Assembly (NCBI RefSeq): GCF_002902965.1
Contig: NZ_CP026106.1
Location: 2,108,001 to 2,172,000 of the forward strand
Length of the DNA: 64,000 bases
Reading direction: 5' to 3'
From: Paraburkholderia hospita
GTDB lineage: Bacteria; Pseudomonadota; Gammaproteobacteria; Burkholderiales; Burkholderiaceae
Shown: piece by piece, positions 35,428 through 44,695 of the stretch
How the letters are laid out: every line of letters begins with the position of its first letter
How positions within the stretch are numbered: the first letter of the stretch is position 1
Position numbers and translations under genes: made by a program
The notes under the pieces: generated by a model
What the model saw: the letters and a program-made list of their open reading frames with translations, nothing else
What the model was told of the DNA's origin: nothing
Database searches by the model: none

Positions 35428-35865
35428 TCATGCGACGGGCTGTTCCGCATGCGGATCGAGTGTCGCGGCGAGGATCATCTGATGCCGGTTGGACGGCACA
35501 TGAAAGTCATGCGCGCGCGGACGAAACACCTCGTCGCCGCGACTGATCGCACGGCCCGTCAGCGCGCACACGGCTGCGTCGCGCGCGAGTCCGCTGCGCC
35601 ATATCTGCGCGTTGTATCGCCCCGAGCAGGGATCGCTCCACGAGACGCTGATCGTGCACGACGACAACCGCTCTTCGACCACGATATGCGCGGGCCTGGA
35701 CGGCGCGTCGCACGCGTCTTCAACGACGGGCGACGGGATGCTGACGCGCAGCTTCTTCAGCGCCGCATAACGGTTGACTGCGCACGCGTCGCGCTGTTCT
35801 GTGGAAGGGTCCAGCACATTCAGCAGCGTGCGGACCACGATATTGTCTTCGGATAGCGCATTCAT
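35428..35865 (-). CDS. DUF3331-like protein
   Basis: 145 residues from ATG 35865 (GGGAG 9 bases upstream). The central part ISVSWSDPCSGRYNAQIWRSGLARDAAVCALTGRAISRGDEVFRPRA resembles DUF3331, a family found mostly in Burkholderia and relatives. Its short beta-rich pattern with CALTG and GDEV is like a small zinc-ribbon or OB-like module. Function unknown. It is separated from the BON gene by a hairpin. Confidence 0.62.
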   Translation of the reverse strand: MNALSEDNIVVRTLLNVLDPSTEQRDACAVNRYAALKKLRVSIPSPVVEDACDAPSRPAHIVVEERLSSCTISVSWSDPCSGRYNAQIWRSGLARDAAVCALTGRAISRGDEVFRPRAHDFHVPSNRHQMILAATLDPHAEQPVA

Positions 35866-35927
35866 CGACTCATCTCCCGTCCCTGTCGCGGGCCATAGCG
35901 TGAAAACGTCTTTGTTCCGACGGCGGC

Positions 35928-35956
35928 GGCCCTGCGGGACGCATGCCCGCAAGGCC
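35928..35956 (-). terminator. Hairpin after BON-domain gene
   Basis: An 11-bp stem with one mismatch (GGCCCTGCGGG with CCCGCAAGGCC) begins about 27 bases beyond the BON gene stop. Likely transcript end, no U-run. Confidence 0.45.
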
Positions 35957-35982
35957 GTTCGCCATCGTGTATTACGCCGCGA

Positions 35983-36360
35983 TCAACCGCCGCCTTGCTG
36001 GCGCAGCGTCAGCTTGCTGACGACAGCCGTGACGCCACGCACCTGCTTTGCCGTTTCGACGGCGAGGTGGTCCTGGTCCTCGCTCGCAATCTGTCCGGCC
36101 AAGGTCACCTGACCCGTCTTCGCATTGCCGAATGCCGTGATCGACGTATCTTCCAGGCCCTTCGTCTTCAACAGCGTCTTTTGAACGGTCTTCGAGAACG
36201 CGCGATTCGCAACGCGAATCGACTTCTTCGACGTGGCAGCGGGAGCGGCCGTCGTTGCGTCGGTTGCCGATGCAGCCGCGTCCGCAGCGAACACCTGCGT
36301 GCAAGAGAATGCGATAACGGCGGCGAGGCCGCTGCCCATTACGAATTGGCGGAGGTTCAT
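35983..36360 (-). CDS. Periplasmic BON-domain protein
   Basis: 125 residues from ATG 36360 (AAGGAC upstream). Signal peptide 1-25 (cleavage after VFA), an Ala/Thr-rich linker, then one BON domain: NRAFSKTVQKTLLKTKGLEDTSITAFGNAKTGQVTLAGQIASEDQDHLAVETAKQVRGVTAVVSKLTLR. OsmY-like BON proteins bind phospholipid and are induced by osmotic or envelope stress. Promoter elements at 36432-36484 place it in the GATACR group. Confidence 0.87.
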   Translation of the reverse strand: MNLRQFVMGSGLAAVIAFSCTQVFAADAAASATDATTAAPAATSKKSIRVANRAFSKTVQKTLLKTKGLEDTSITAFGNAKTGQVTLAGQIASEDQDHLAVETAKQVRGVTAVVSKLTLRQQGGG

Positions 36361-36431
36361 TGTCTTGTCCTTGTCGTTGTAGAAACTGGTTTGCAGGCCA
36401 TCGAACGGGCTAACGTCGATGCCTGCCAAGG

Positions 36432-36484
36432 ATTAGAAGCGCCGAATGTGTCGTCTGTTTTTCCTCGACGTATCCAAATGTATC
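36432..36484 (-). promoter_or_regulatory. GATACR-type promoter of BON gene
   Basis: On the minus strand: GATACA (36484-36479), GATACG 10 bases on (36474-36469), GACACA 22 bases after that (36452-36447), exactly 9 bases, TCTAAT (36437-36432). The leader to the BON start would be about 65 nt. Confidence 0.65.
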
Positions 36485-36544
36485 GGGATTACAGTTGCAT
36501 TGCATTCGCTCACGCATAGCGCTTTCATCAGCACGGCCTGATCG

Positions 36545-36928
36545 TCATCCATATCCGAGCGCGCGGCCAATCCACGTCTCCAGCTCGAATGCCTCGATCG
36601 GTTTTTCGATCATGCAAAGCGCCGCGCCCGCCTGCACGCGCTCGCGTATGCGAACCGTGGCGAAGGCGGTAACGAAGATCGTGGGGATGCGCATGCCTTT
36701 GCGCTCTAGCGTGTCGAGCAGTTCGATACCGTCCATGTCCGGCATCTGCACGTCGCAGACGAGGCAACGCGTGCGTTCGAGCACGTCGGAAGCAAGCAAT
36801 TCCGCGCCGGATGCAAAGACGCGTGCCTCCCATCCGAACGAACGCACCAGACTGCTGGCCGCGGCGCGCACGAGGGAATCGTCGTCGACGATGGAAACTA
36901 GCTCGTTGTTGTGCAGGGACAAGGACAC
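36545..36928 (-). CDS. Stand-alone response-regulator receiver (FixJ-type)
   Basis: 127 residues if begun at GTG 36928; an upstream TTG at 36967 is the alternative. Receiver domain only: acidic pocket IVDDD, phospho-acceptor Asp59 in LVCDVQMPDMDG, FVTAFA with the switch Thr, and Lys in IEKPIEA. No output domain follows, so it may act as a phosphate sink or connector for the large hybrid kinase. A CATATGATCGTATATG palindrome lies about 85 bases upstream. Confidence 0.85.
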   Translation of the reverse strand: MSLSLHNNELVSIVDDDSLVRAAASSLVRSFGWEARVFASGAELLASDVLERTRCLVCDVQMPDMDGIELLDTLERKGMRIPTIFVTAFATVRIRERVQAGAALCMIEKPIEAFELETWIGRALGYG

Positions 36929-37012
36929 TCTCGCTGATGACCAGCCAAGCGAATGAGCGGATCCCAATCTTGCCCGGCAGCGTCAGGATAGGGCGCGTCT
37001 CACCTGCCCGCC

Positions 37013-37031
37013 ATCATATGATCGTATATGG
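37013..37031. promoter_or_regulatory. FixJ-neighbourhood palindrome, site 1
   Basis: ATCATATGATCGTATATGG, one of four related sites (see 37862, 44620, 46473). It sits upstream of the stand-alone receiver gene. Confidence 0.55.
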
Positions 37032-37087
37032 CCCTACTTGCCGCTTACTTGCCGCTTACCAGGCGTTTGAAGGCTGGCGGCGAGCGG

Positions 37088-37750
37088 TTATCGCGGCGTT
37101 TGAACGATGCCTAGCGCTTCCATTTTGCGCATCAGTTCCGCGACTGAACGTGAGTTCATCTTGCGCATTGCCTGGCCGCGATGAATCTTCGCGGTGATCT
37201 CCGCGATACCCATGTTCGCGGCAATCTGCTTGTTCAACAGCCCCGTTGCGACGAGTTGCAGCACTTCGCGCTCGCGCGGCGTCAGCGACTCCCACGCCGT
37301 GCGCATCGCGTGCAGCGAGCGGTCGGACGCGAGACGCCGCGCATCACGCTCCAGCGCGGCGATCACGGCGTCGATCATGTCCTGATCGCGGAACGGCTTG
37401 GCGAGAAAATCCATTGCGCCTGCCTTCATCGCTTTCACCGACATCGCAATGTCGCCGTAGCCCGTCATGAAGATGATGGGCATATGCAGGCGTCCGTCAT
37501 CGATCAGCGTTTGCTGCAACGCCAGGCCGCTTTGACCGCGCAGCCGCACGTCGAGTACAAGACACGAAGGAATGGCCGGCTTGTCGGCAGCGAGAAATTC
37601 TTCCGTCGACGCGAACGCACGCACGTCGATGTCGATCGAGCGCAACAGGCCCGAGAGCGCGCCACGTACGAGCTCATCATCATCGACGACATAAACGAGG
37701 CGGGCATCGGACTCAAGGGAACCAGTCTGGAACGGCGTGGATTTGGACAT
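37088..37750 (-). CDS. FixJ/NarL-type response regulator
   Basis: 220 residues from ATG 37750. N-terminal receiver with VVDDDE, phospho-acceptor Asp67 in LVLDVRLRGQSG, IFMTGYGD and FLAKPF, then a LuxR-type helix-turn-helix (SLTPREREVLQLVATGLLNKQIAANMGIAEITAKIHRGQAMRKM). Order and linker are FixJ-like. Its partner is very likely the 1690-residue kinase gene immediately upstream on the same strand. A near-perfect palindrome (37862-37880) lies about 110 bases before its start, a natural autoregulatory site. Confidence 0.93.
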   Translation of the reverse strand: MSKSTPFQTGSLESDARLVYVVDDDELVRGALSGLLRSIDIDVRAFASTEEFLAADKPAIPSCLVLDVRLRGQSGLALQQTLIDDGRLHMPIIFMTGYGDIAMSVKAMKAGAMDFLAKPFRDQDMIDAVIAALERDARRLASDRSLHAMRTAWESLTPREREVLQLVATGLLNKQIAANMGIAEITAKIHRGQAMRKMNSRSVAELMRKMEALGIVQTPR

Positions 37751-37861
37751 CGTTGATTTTTGCTGTTTTCGATGACGCGAACGTCCGCGCAATCAAGCGG
37801 ACGGCGATGGTAACAAATGCGATCGCGACGGTCCACGACGCTCATCAGCGAACGCGCGGCA

Positions 37862-37880
37862 ATCATACGATCGTATGCGG
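37862..37880. promoter_or_regulatory. FixJ-neighbourhood palindrome, site 2
   Basis: ATCATACGATCGTATGCGG contains the perfect palindrome CATACGATCGTATG. It lies between the end of the hybrid kinase gene and the FixJ-type regulator it probably controls. Confidence 0.6.
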
Positions 37881-37884
37881 CGGC

Positions 37885-40800
37885 TCAAGACACGAAGCGC
37901 GGCAGCGTGAACGTCGCGCGCGTGCCTTTCACTTCGCGCGGCGACAGCGTCAACGTGCCGCCATGTGCTTCGACGATCGAATTGCAGATGGCGAGGCCCA
38001 TGCCCATGCCGTTTTCCTTCGTGGTGAAAAGCGGTTCGAGCAGACGCCCGGCAATCTGCGGATCGATGCCGCTGCCCCGGTCTTCCACCGACACGCAAAC
38101 GGGCGCCCCGTCATCCGATGTACAGATCAGTCTCAGCTTGCGTTCGCCCTGCGCGAGCGATGCCATCGCTTCGGCGCCGTTCGTCAGCAGATTGATGGCG
38201 ACCTGCTGTAACTGGATGCGATCACCGCTCACCTGCACGGGACAGTCGAGGCCACGCAGCTCCAGCGTGATCGCCATTGCATCGAGTTGCCCGGCGACGA
38301 GCGCGGCCGCTTCACGCAGCGCCTCGTTCAGATCGAGCGTCGTGAATTGCGGCTCTGCTCTGCGCGCCTTCGCGCGCAGACCCTGGATGATCGCCCTTGC
38401 CCGCGTCGCGCTCAAGCCGATATGCGTGAGCATCTCGCGTGTCTCGCCGATCTCGGGCGGATTGCGGTTCAGCCAGCGCAACGCCGCGCTCGCCGACGTA
38501 TCGACGGCAGCGAGCGGCTGGCCAACTTCGTGCACGATCGACGCAACCAGCTCGCCCATCGCCTTCAAACGGCTCGCGCGCTCCAGATCACCGAGCGCAT
38601 TGCGCAACTGGTCTTCGGCCTTGGCGCGCTGACGGTTCTGCTCGAACAGTTCTTCATAGAGGCGCGCGTTTTCGAGCGCGAACGCGGCTTGCGAAGCGAC
38701 GACTTCGAGCAACGCCGCTTTCGCCGACGTGAACACGTTCGCCGCGAGGTTGTTCTCGATATAGAGCACGCCGACGAGCATCGCGTAACGCATCAGCGGC
38801 ACGCACAGCACCGAGCGCGGACGATGACGCCGCACGTAGTCGTCCTGCGCATAGGCGGGCGAATCGCACACGTCGTCGAGCACGAGCTTTTCCTGCGTGC
38901 GCGCGACGGCATGCACGATCGACACAGGCAGCGTCTCCGACGAGAAATCGGCCGCTTCGTGCGAGACGACGATTGCGCCGCCCAGCACATGCGCGCGTGC
39001 CGCCACGCGCCACACGCCGCGTTGCAACAGCACCAGCGCGCCCTGCTCGGCGCCCGCGCTTTCGAGTGCCGTGCGTAACAGCGTTTCGACCAGACGCGCG
39101 GGCACGATGTTGCTGGCAAGCGCATTGGAAATCCGCAGCACGGCCTGAACGTCGAGTTCCTGCAGACGGCTCGCGCCAGGCGCGCTGCTGTCGGACTCGA
39201 AATAGTCCGGATAGTCGGCCTGCAACTGACGCACCTTGGCCGTCGCGCCCCAACGCTGCCACGCGCCGCGAGCATGGTTCAGATACGCTTGCGCGGGCAC
39301 CTCTTCTTCGCGCGCGGCATGAAAGCGCGCCGCCAGTTCGGCGGCCAATGCTTCGACCTGCGTGAAACCGTGACGGCGCGCGTGCGACACGGCCTTCGCA
39401 TACCCTTGCCCGGCTTCGTTCGAAAGGCCCACTGCGCGCAAGTATTCGGCACGCACCAGTTCACGCCGCGCGACGAAGTTCACCGGGCATGCGCGAGCCC
39501 ACACATCGAGCTGATCCATATGGCGCTGAAGCGCCGCTTGCTGTGCGGCATCGCGCGTGGGCAACGCGAGCAGCGTCAGTGCGCCGTAATACGGCAACTC
39601 GGCGCGCTCCGCGAACGAGCGCGCGAAGTGCGCGCAGGCGTCGGCCCGTCGATGCGACTCGACGGCATCCTGGAGATCGCCGAACAGCAGCGCCCGTTGC
39701 ATGCGATACACCCAGTAGGCGAGATCCACCAGCGTGACGGGCGCGCCCTCGACGGGAACGGGCGCCGGCTCTTCGTCGGGGTCCGGCGCGCCATCCTGCA
39801 GCGCCGTGACGAACGCCCACTTCGCGAGAAACGATTTGATGACGAGGCGAAAATTCGCATCGCGCACCAGCGCAAGACCTCGCGCAATCGTCGCGCGCAC
39901 GTCGCCGAGGAACTCGCCTGCGAACAGCATCCCCGTGACCTGGTTGCTGGGGCAATACATCGCGAAGGTGTGATCGCCGCTTTGGACGGCGACATCGAAC
40001 GCACGGCGGATGTAGTCATGCCCCGCTCTCGCCGGCAAGGCCCACGGCACGACGAAGGTGCCGAACACCATATAGACCCGCGCGCGATAACGCGCGAGGC
40101 CACGCTCGTCGACGAGATGCAGCGCAAGCTCGCCGAACGGCAACGCCGCCGTATGGTCGCCGTAGCGCGCGCCGAAAATCTGCTGCATGCACGTGTACAC
40201 GTTCGCGGACGCATCGGAGTGGCCGTGCTCGATCCCGAGATTGACGGCGCGCAGCAGCATCAGGTCGACGAGATCCTGATCCGTGTAGAGCGCGGGCGGA
40301 ATCAGATCGGCGAAGATGTCGGTGATCGCACGGCGCAACGGGTCGGCGACGATCGGCAGGCGGCGCAGCCCGTCGATGCCATGCACGTCGAGCCAGCCGC
40401 GCAGACGCGCGTATTCGCGGTCGACGTCGTAGGCACTCGGGCGCAACGGCACGTCGATGCCCGCTTTGCTCAGGAACGCGAGCCCCACTTGCAGCGCGAG
40501 ATCGTAGCGGCCGAGCGTCGTGTACAGCGCCGCGCGCAAGCGCGCCAGGTCCGCGCCGAAGATGCCGTCGCCCGCCACCCGCTCCAGCGCCGACAGTCGC
40601 GCCTCGGCGGGTTCGAGCGCGCCCGTCATGAACTCCGCCTCACCGCACAGCATGCGGGCTGTCAGACCGTCTTCGCTGATGTCGTCGTCGCCGAGAAAGT
40701 CGAGCGCGGCGCGAAACAGGCCCAAGGCCGAATGGTGCGCCGTCGCCGCCTTCGCCTGGCGCCCGGCATCGAGATTGAGGCGCGCGAAGGCGAGCCGCTC

Positions 40801-42957
40801 GTCAGGGTCCGTAACGACGGGCTGCGCGAGATTGACCTGCACGGCCATCGCGAACACGTCGGCTTGCGCGGCGCGGTGCGCGAGCATCCGCCGCGCGATC
40901 TTCAGATGCAGCGGCGCGCGGTCGGCCTTCGGGATCGACGCGTACGCCGCCTCGCGGATGCGGTCGTGCCAGAACACCCAGTCCTCGCCGTCGCGATAGA
41001 TGCTGCCCGCTTCGAGCGCGGCGTGCAGGCCCTGAACCGCATCGCAGGTGGGCAGCGCCGAGGCGATGGCGAGCATGTCGCCCGATGCGCGGTCGCCAAG
41101 GCAAGCCAGCGTACGCAGCACGCACTGCGCGGGCACGGGCAACTGCTCGAGCTTGTGCGTCAGCAGTTCGATGACATTGTCCGCGCCGCGATGGCTCATG
41201 ATGCGTTCGAGATGCCATCCCCACGCGCCCGCTTCGAGGTCGTATTCGAGCGCGCCTTCGTCGGCGAGCACGCGCAGCAGATGGCGAACGAAGAACGGAT
41301 TGCGCCCGGTCTTGCGGCCGATTTCGTCGGCCAGCGGCGCGAGCGCGTGCATGTCACGATGCAGCGCGAGCGCGATCAGTTCGCGCAGCGCGTGGTCGTT
41401 CAACGGTCCCAGTTCGATGCGCAGCGTGTCGCGCGATTGCGCCAGCGGACCGACCCGCAACGGATGATCCGCGCCGACTTCGTTGCCCCGGAATGCGCCG
41501 ATGAACAGCAGCGCCACGTCCGTGTGCCTGAACAACCGCTCGAGCACATGCAGCGTGCCGACGTCCGCCCATTGCAGGTCGTCGAGCAACAGCACGAGCG
41601 GACGCGAGGCCGTCGCGAAACACGCGATCAGGCGCGCCATGCCTTGCAGCACGCGCTCGCGTTCGAGCGAGGGCTGCGGGTCCGGCGCCTCGCCGATGCC
41701 CGGTTGCGAACCGAGCACGGCCGTGAGGGTCGGCAACAGGCCCGCCAGCGTGCGACCGGCCGGCCCGGTCGCTTCACGGATGCGGTTGCGCCACTGCGCG
41801 AATTCGTCGTCCGCGCAACCCAGCACGTATTGCAGCAACGGCTCCAAGGCCTGCACGAGGATCGCATACGGCGTCGCGCGGCGGCCTTCCTCGCTCTTGC
41901 CCGCGGCAAGCAGCGGCGCGTCCGTTCGGCGGATGCGCGCGACGGCTTCCTGCAGCAAGGTCGACTTGCCGATACCGGACGCGCCGGCTATCCAGCCGAT
42001 GCGCGCCTTGCCGCCATCAGCGACGATACGGTAAGCCGTGGTCAATGCTTCGAGTTCTGCTTCACGTCCAAACACACCGTCGGCACGCTGCAGCGATTGC
42101 AGCGCGGCGTGTGTATCGAGCGCAAATGATGGGATGTGCCCGGCACGGTCGTGCAGATCCTCGCACCGGCGCAGATCGGCGAGCAGGCTTGCGGCATTGG
42201 CATAGCGCTGCCCCGGCGCCTTCTCCAGCAGCTTCATCACCAGTTGCGAGACCTGCGGCGGCACGTGCGCGGCGAACTCGGCGGGCGGACGCGGGCGATG
42301 CGTCGCGTGCGCGTGGACGCGCGCGGCGGCATCCGTCGCGCTGTCGAAGGGCACAACACCCGTCAGCAGTTCATAGAGGATGCAACCCAGCGAATAGAGA
42401 TCGGCCCGTTCGTCGACCCGCACGTTCATGCGCGCGCCAAGCTCGGGCGCCATGTAGATGAAGCTCGCTTCGCACCATTCGAAGTCGGCATCGGGCACGC
42501 TCGCCATGTCGTTCAGCGCACACGACGCAAAGCCGAACCCCACCAGCCGAGCCCGGCCCGCTTCGTCGATGAGGAAACTGCGCGGCATCAGCGCGCGATG
42601 GACCACGCCCGCCGCGTGCATCGCATTCAATGCGGTCGCGAGGCTCGCAGCCAGCGCGAAGAATGCCTTCAACCCCGCCGGACCTTGCGTGCCCGCGCGC
42701 AACAGCTCGCCGCCCGGGTCGGCCAGCACTAGCAACGCGCCGTTGCCATGCGGCTGCAACGTCAGCGGCACGGCGCACCACGCTTCGTGCAACCTGTCCC
42801 GCAGTGCGTATTCGCGTTGCAGCGCGGCCAGCTCGGCAGGCGTCGCGTTGGCCCGGCCAACGACGAGAACGGGCGCAGCGCTTTCGGCGACGGCCCGTTG
42901 CAGCCTGAGCGCTCCCGCGCTGAGTTCAATGAAGTTTCGGGTAAGAAGATCGATCAT
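37885..42957 (-). CDS. Kinase-like/AAA ATPase/GAF/histidine kinase giant sensor
   Basis: 1690 residues from ATG 42957. Order: protein-kinase-like domain (about 20-270), AAA/NACHT-like ATPase with P-loop GASGIGKST (about 325-333) and Walker B LVLLLDDLQWAD, a long helical TPR-like middle, GAF (about 1240-1420, LCVPLMRYAMLVGVLYIENN), then HisKA with His1476 in HEVGQPLA and HATPase (NLLTNGAEAM, EDRGSGID, GMGMGLAI). The kinase-like domain reads HRA for HRD and GFG for DFG, so it is probably a pseudokinase. Relatives sense unknown cytoplasmic signals. Likely partner of the two FixJ-type proteins downstream. Confidence 0.93.
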   Translation of the reverse strand: MIDLLTRNFIELSAGALRLQRAVAESAAPVLVVGRANATPAELAALQREYALRDRLHEAWCAVPLTLQPHGNGALLVLADPGGELLRAGTQGPAGLKAFFALAASLATALNAMHAAGVVHRALMPRSFLIDEAGRARLVGFGFASCALNDMASVPDADFEWCEASFIYMAPELGARMNVRVDERADLYSLGCILYELLTGVVPFDSATDAAARVHAHATHRPRPPAEFAAHVPPQVSQLVMKLLEKAPGQRYANAASLLADLRRCEDLHDRAGHIPSFALDTHAALQSLQRADGVFGREAELEALTTAYRIVADGGKARIGWIAGASGIGKSTLLQEAVARIRRTDAPLLAAGKSEEGRRATPYAILVQALEPLLQYVLGCADDEFAQWRNRIREATGPAGRTLAGLLPTLTAVLGSQPGIGEAPDPQPSLERERVLQGMARLIACFATASRPLVLLLDDLQWADVGTLHVLERLFRHTDVALLFIGAFRGNEVGADHPLRVGPLAQSRDTLRIELGPLNDHALRELIALALHRDMHALAPLADEIGRKTGRNPFFVRHLLRVLADEGALEYDLEAGAWGWHLERIMSHRGADNVIELLTHKLEQLPVPAQCVLRTLACLGDRASGDMLAIASALPTCDAVQGLHAALEAGSIYRDGEDWVFWHDRIREAAYASIPKADRAPLHLKIARRMLAHRAAQADVFAMAVQVNLAQPVVTDPDERLAFARLNLDAGRQAKAATAHHSALGLFRAALDFLGDDDISEDGLTARMLCGEAEFMTGALEPAEARLSALERVAGDGIFGADLARLRAALYTTLGRYDLALQVGLAFLSKAGIDVPLRPSAYDVDREYARLRGWLDVHGIDGLRRLPIVADPLRRAITDIFADLIPPALYTDQDLVDLMLLRAVNLGIEHGHSDASANVYTCMQQIFGARYGDHTAALPFGELALHLVDERGLARYRARVYMVFGTFVVPWALPARAGHDYIRRAFDVAVQSGDHTFAMYCPSNQVTGMLFAGEFLGDVRATIARGLALVRDANFRLVIKSFLAKWAFVTALQDGAPDPDEEPAPVPVEGAPVTLVDLAYWVYRMQRALLFGDLQDAVESHRRADACAHFARSFAERAELPYYGALTLLALPTRDAAQQAALQRHMDQLDVWARACPVNFVARRELVRAEYLRAVGLSNEAGQGYAKAVSHARRHGFTQVEALAAELAARFHAAREEEVPAQAYLNHARGAWQRWGATAKVRQLQADYPDYFESDSSAPGASRLQELDVQAVLRISNALASNIVPARLVETLLRTALESAGAEQGALVLLQRGVWRVAARAHVLGGAIVVSHEAADFSSETLPVSIVHAVARTQEKLVLDDVCDSPAYAQDDYVRRHRPRSVLCVPLMRYAMLVGVLYIENNLAANVFTSAKAALLEVVASQAAFALENARLYEELFEQNRQRAKAEDQLRNALGDLERASRLKAMGELVASIVHEVGQPLAAVDTSASAALRWLNRNPPEIGETREMLTHIGLSATRARAIIQGLRAKARRAEPQFTTLDLNEALREAAALVAGQLDAMAITLELRGLDCPVQVSGDRIQLQQVAINLLTNGAEAMASLAQGERKLRLICTSDDGAPVCVSVEDRGSGIDPQIAGRLLEPLFTTKENGMGMGLAICNSIVEAHGGTLTLSPREVKGTRATFTLPRFVS

Positions 42958-43090
42958 GCGATGACGTTGCAGACACAGCGACGGGCATAACAGGCCCGCT
43001 ACTGTACCGTGCCTGTCACCCCGCAACGCCCGTATGTGACGCCGGGCTCATATTGTGACGTCGGGCGATCGCCGGTCGATCTTCCCGGGC

Positions 43091-44362
43091 TCAACGCAAC
43101 GGCCTGAACCCGGCCCGCACTTCCTGGGCGAACAGCAGCGGCTCTTCCCATGCCGCGAAATGGCCGCCCTTGTCGACCTCGTTGAAATAGATCAGGTTGT
43201 GATAGCAACGCTCGGCCCAACTGCGCGGCGCCTGATAGATCTCGCCCGGAAAGACGGTGATCGCGGTGGGCAGCGAGATATCGACGGCGTTGAAGTTGTT
43301 CGAGTGGTCTTCCCAATAGATCTGCGCCGACGACGTCGCGCTATCGGTCAGCCAGTACAACGAGATGTCGTCGAGAATCTCGTCGCGCGTCAACGAGCGC
43401 TCTGGCACGCCGCCGCTATAGGTCCACTGCGAAATCTTGTCGTACATCCACGCGGCCTGGCCGGAGGGCGAATCGGCGAGCGCATAGCCAACCGTTTGCG
43501 GGCGCGTGACCATCATCGCTGAATAACCGCAGTTGTCGCGATAGAAGACAGCGAGTTTCTCGTACGCGTTCTTCTCCTTCGGCGACAGACCGGCCGGCGC
43601 GGGATCGCCGACAGCCAGCGAGCGCGCGATATCAGCCGGGACGGTGGCGGGCATGTTCACATGGATGCCGATCAAACCCTTGACGTGCTGCATCGCCATG
43701 CGCTGCGACACCACGGAGCCGCAATCGCCGCCTTGCGACACGAAGCGCGTATAACCCAGCCGCTCCATCAGCACGCCCCATGCGCGCGCAATGTGATCCG
43801 AGCCCCAGCCCGGGGTGGTCGGCTTGCCCGAAAAGCCGAAGCCGGGCAAGGACGGCACGACCACATGGAAGGCGTCGTCGGCGCTGGCGCCGTAGGCGGT
43901 CGGGTCGGTGAGCGGGCCGATCGCCTTGATGAGTTCGAAGATCGAACCCGGCCAGCCATGCGTCATGATCATCGGCATCGCGTTCTTGTGACGCGAGCGG
44001 ACATGGATGAACTGGATATCCAGCCCGTCGATCTCCGTCACGAACATCGGCAAAGCATTCAGCTTCGCTTCGCCCTTTCGCCAGTCGTATTCGCTGCCCC
44101 AGTATTGAACGAGCTGCTGCATGCGCGCGAGCCGCACGCCCTGGGATTCGTCGGTGACCGTTTCCTTACCTGGCCAGCGCGTTTTAGCCAGACGTTGCCG
44201 TAAATCGACGAGGTCGCTATCGGGGATATTGGCTTTGAATGGACGGATATTCCCCGCGTTATTCGCGGCGTAAATCGCTTCGGGAAATAACGCAAATGCG
44301 CCCGCTGCCGCCGTGGCGGCCAGCACGTTACGCCGCATCGGCGAGAACGGAGTTGAAGACAT
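43091..44362 (-). CDS. Exported epoxide hydrolase (EHN-domain type)
   Basis: 423 residues. Tat-like signal (MRRNVLAATAAAGAFAL, cleavage near YAAN). Residues 39-145 form the epoxide hydrolase N-terminal domain (IRPFKANIPDSDLVDLRQRLAKTRWP), followed by an alpha/beta hydrolase with HGWPGS and nucleophile Asp213 in GGDCGS. Similar enzymes open epoxides; a periplasmic form is unusual. Gene start follows AGGATG. Promoter elements at 44487-44539 put it in the GATACR group. Confidence 0.9.
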   Translation of the reverse strand: MSSTPFSPMRRNVLAATAAAGAFALFPEAIYAANNAGNIRPFKANIPDSDLVDLRQRLAKTRWPGKETVTDESQGVRLARMQQLVQYWGSEYDWRKGEAKLNALPMFVTEIDGLDIQFIHVRSRHKNAMPMIMTHGWPGSIFELIKAIGPLTDPTAYGASADDAFHVVVPSLPGFGFSGKPTTPGWGSDHIARAWGVLMERLGYTRFVSQGGDCGSVVSQRMAMQHVKGLIGIHVNMPATVPADIARSLAVGDPAPAGLSPKEKNAYEKLAVFYRDNCGYSAMMVTRPQTVGYALADSPSGQAAWMYDKISQWTYSGGVPERSLTRDEILDDISLYWLTDSATSSAQIYWEDHSNNFNAVDISLPTAITVFPGEIYQAPRSWAERCYHNLIYFNEVDKGGHFAAWEEPLLFAQEVRAGFRPLR

Positions 44363-44486
44363 GCTTTGTCATCCTGTTTCCAAGGAATGGGCATCGATGC
44401 GCATGACGCTATGCACATCAATGTGAGCGAACTGGCAGAGCAATGCTTGACCGCTTGCGAGGCGAATGGCCCGAAGCGTCCCACTC

Positions 44487-44539
44487 ATTAGAAACGACGA
44501 ATGTATCTCGCGTTTGTCCGCGATGTACTTGTTCGTAAC
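44487..44539 (-). promoter_or_regulatory. GATACR-type promoter of epoxide hydrolase gene
   Basis: On the minus strand: GTTACG (44539-44534), AGTACA 10 bases on, GATACA (44507-44502) 32 bases from the first, exactly 9 bases, TCTAAT (44492-44487). The leader is about 120 nt. The divergent flavoprotein gene starts 157 bases to the right. Confidence 0.6.
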
Positions 44540-44619
44540 AGGCTGGCGTTAAAACGCCAGGAATAACTTAAAGTTGCGCGCGGGAATAAACAAAGGAATC
44601 GATATAGGCAAGCGTGCAT

Positions 44620-44636
44620 ATCATACGTTCGTTTGG
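44620..44636. promoter_or_regulatory. FixJ-neighbourhood palindrome, site 3
   Basis: ATCATACGTTCGTTTGG, 60 bases before the flavoprotein start, left half identical to site 2. Confidence 0.5.
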
Positions 44637-44695
44637 ATTGACCCTTGACCCCATAGCCGCGATTATTCCAGCGCAATAGCAAACAGAGGAATGCG

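Noticed and set aside
39274..42129. Long plus-strand frame of about 950 codons
   Set aside because: It is the antisense shadow of the giant sensor kinase gene, which has clear domains.
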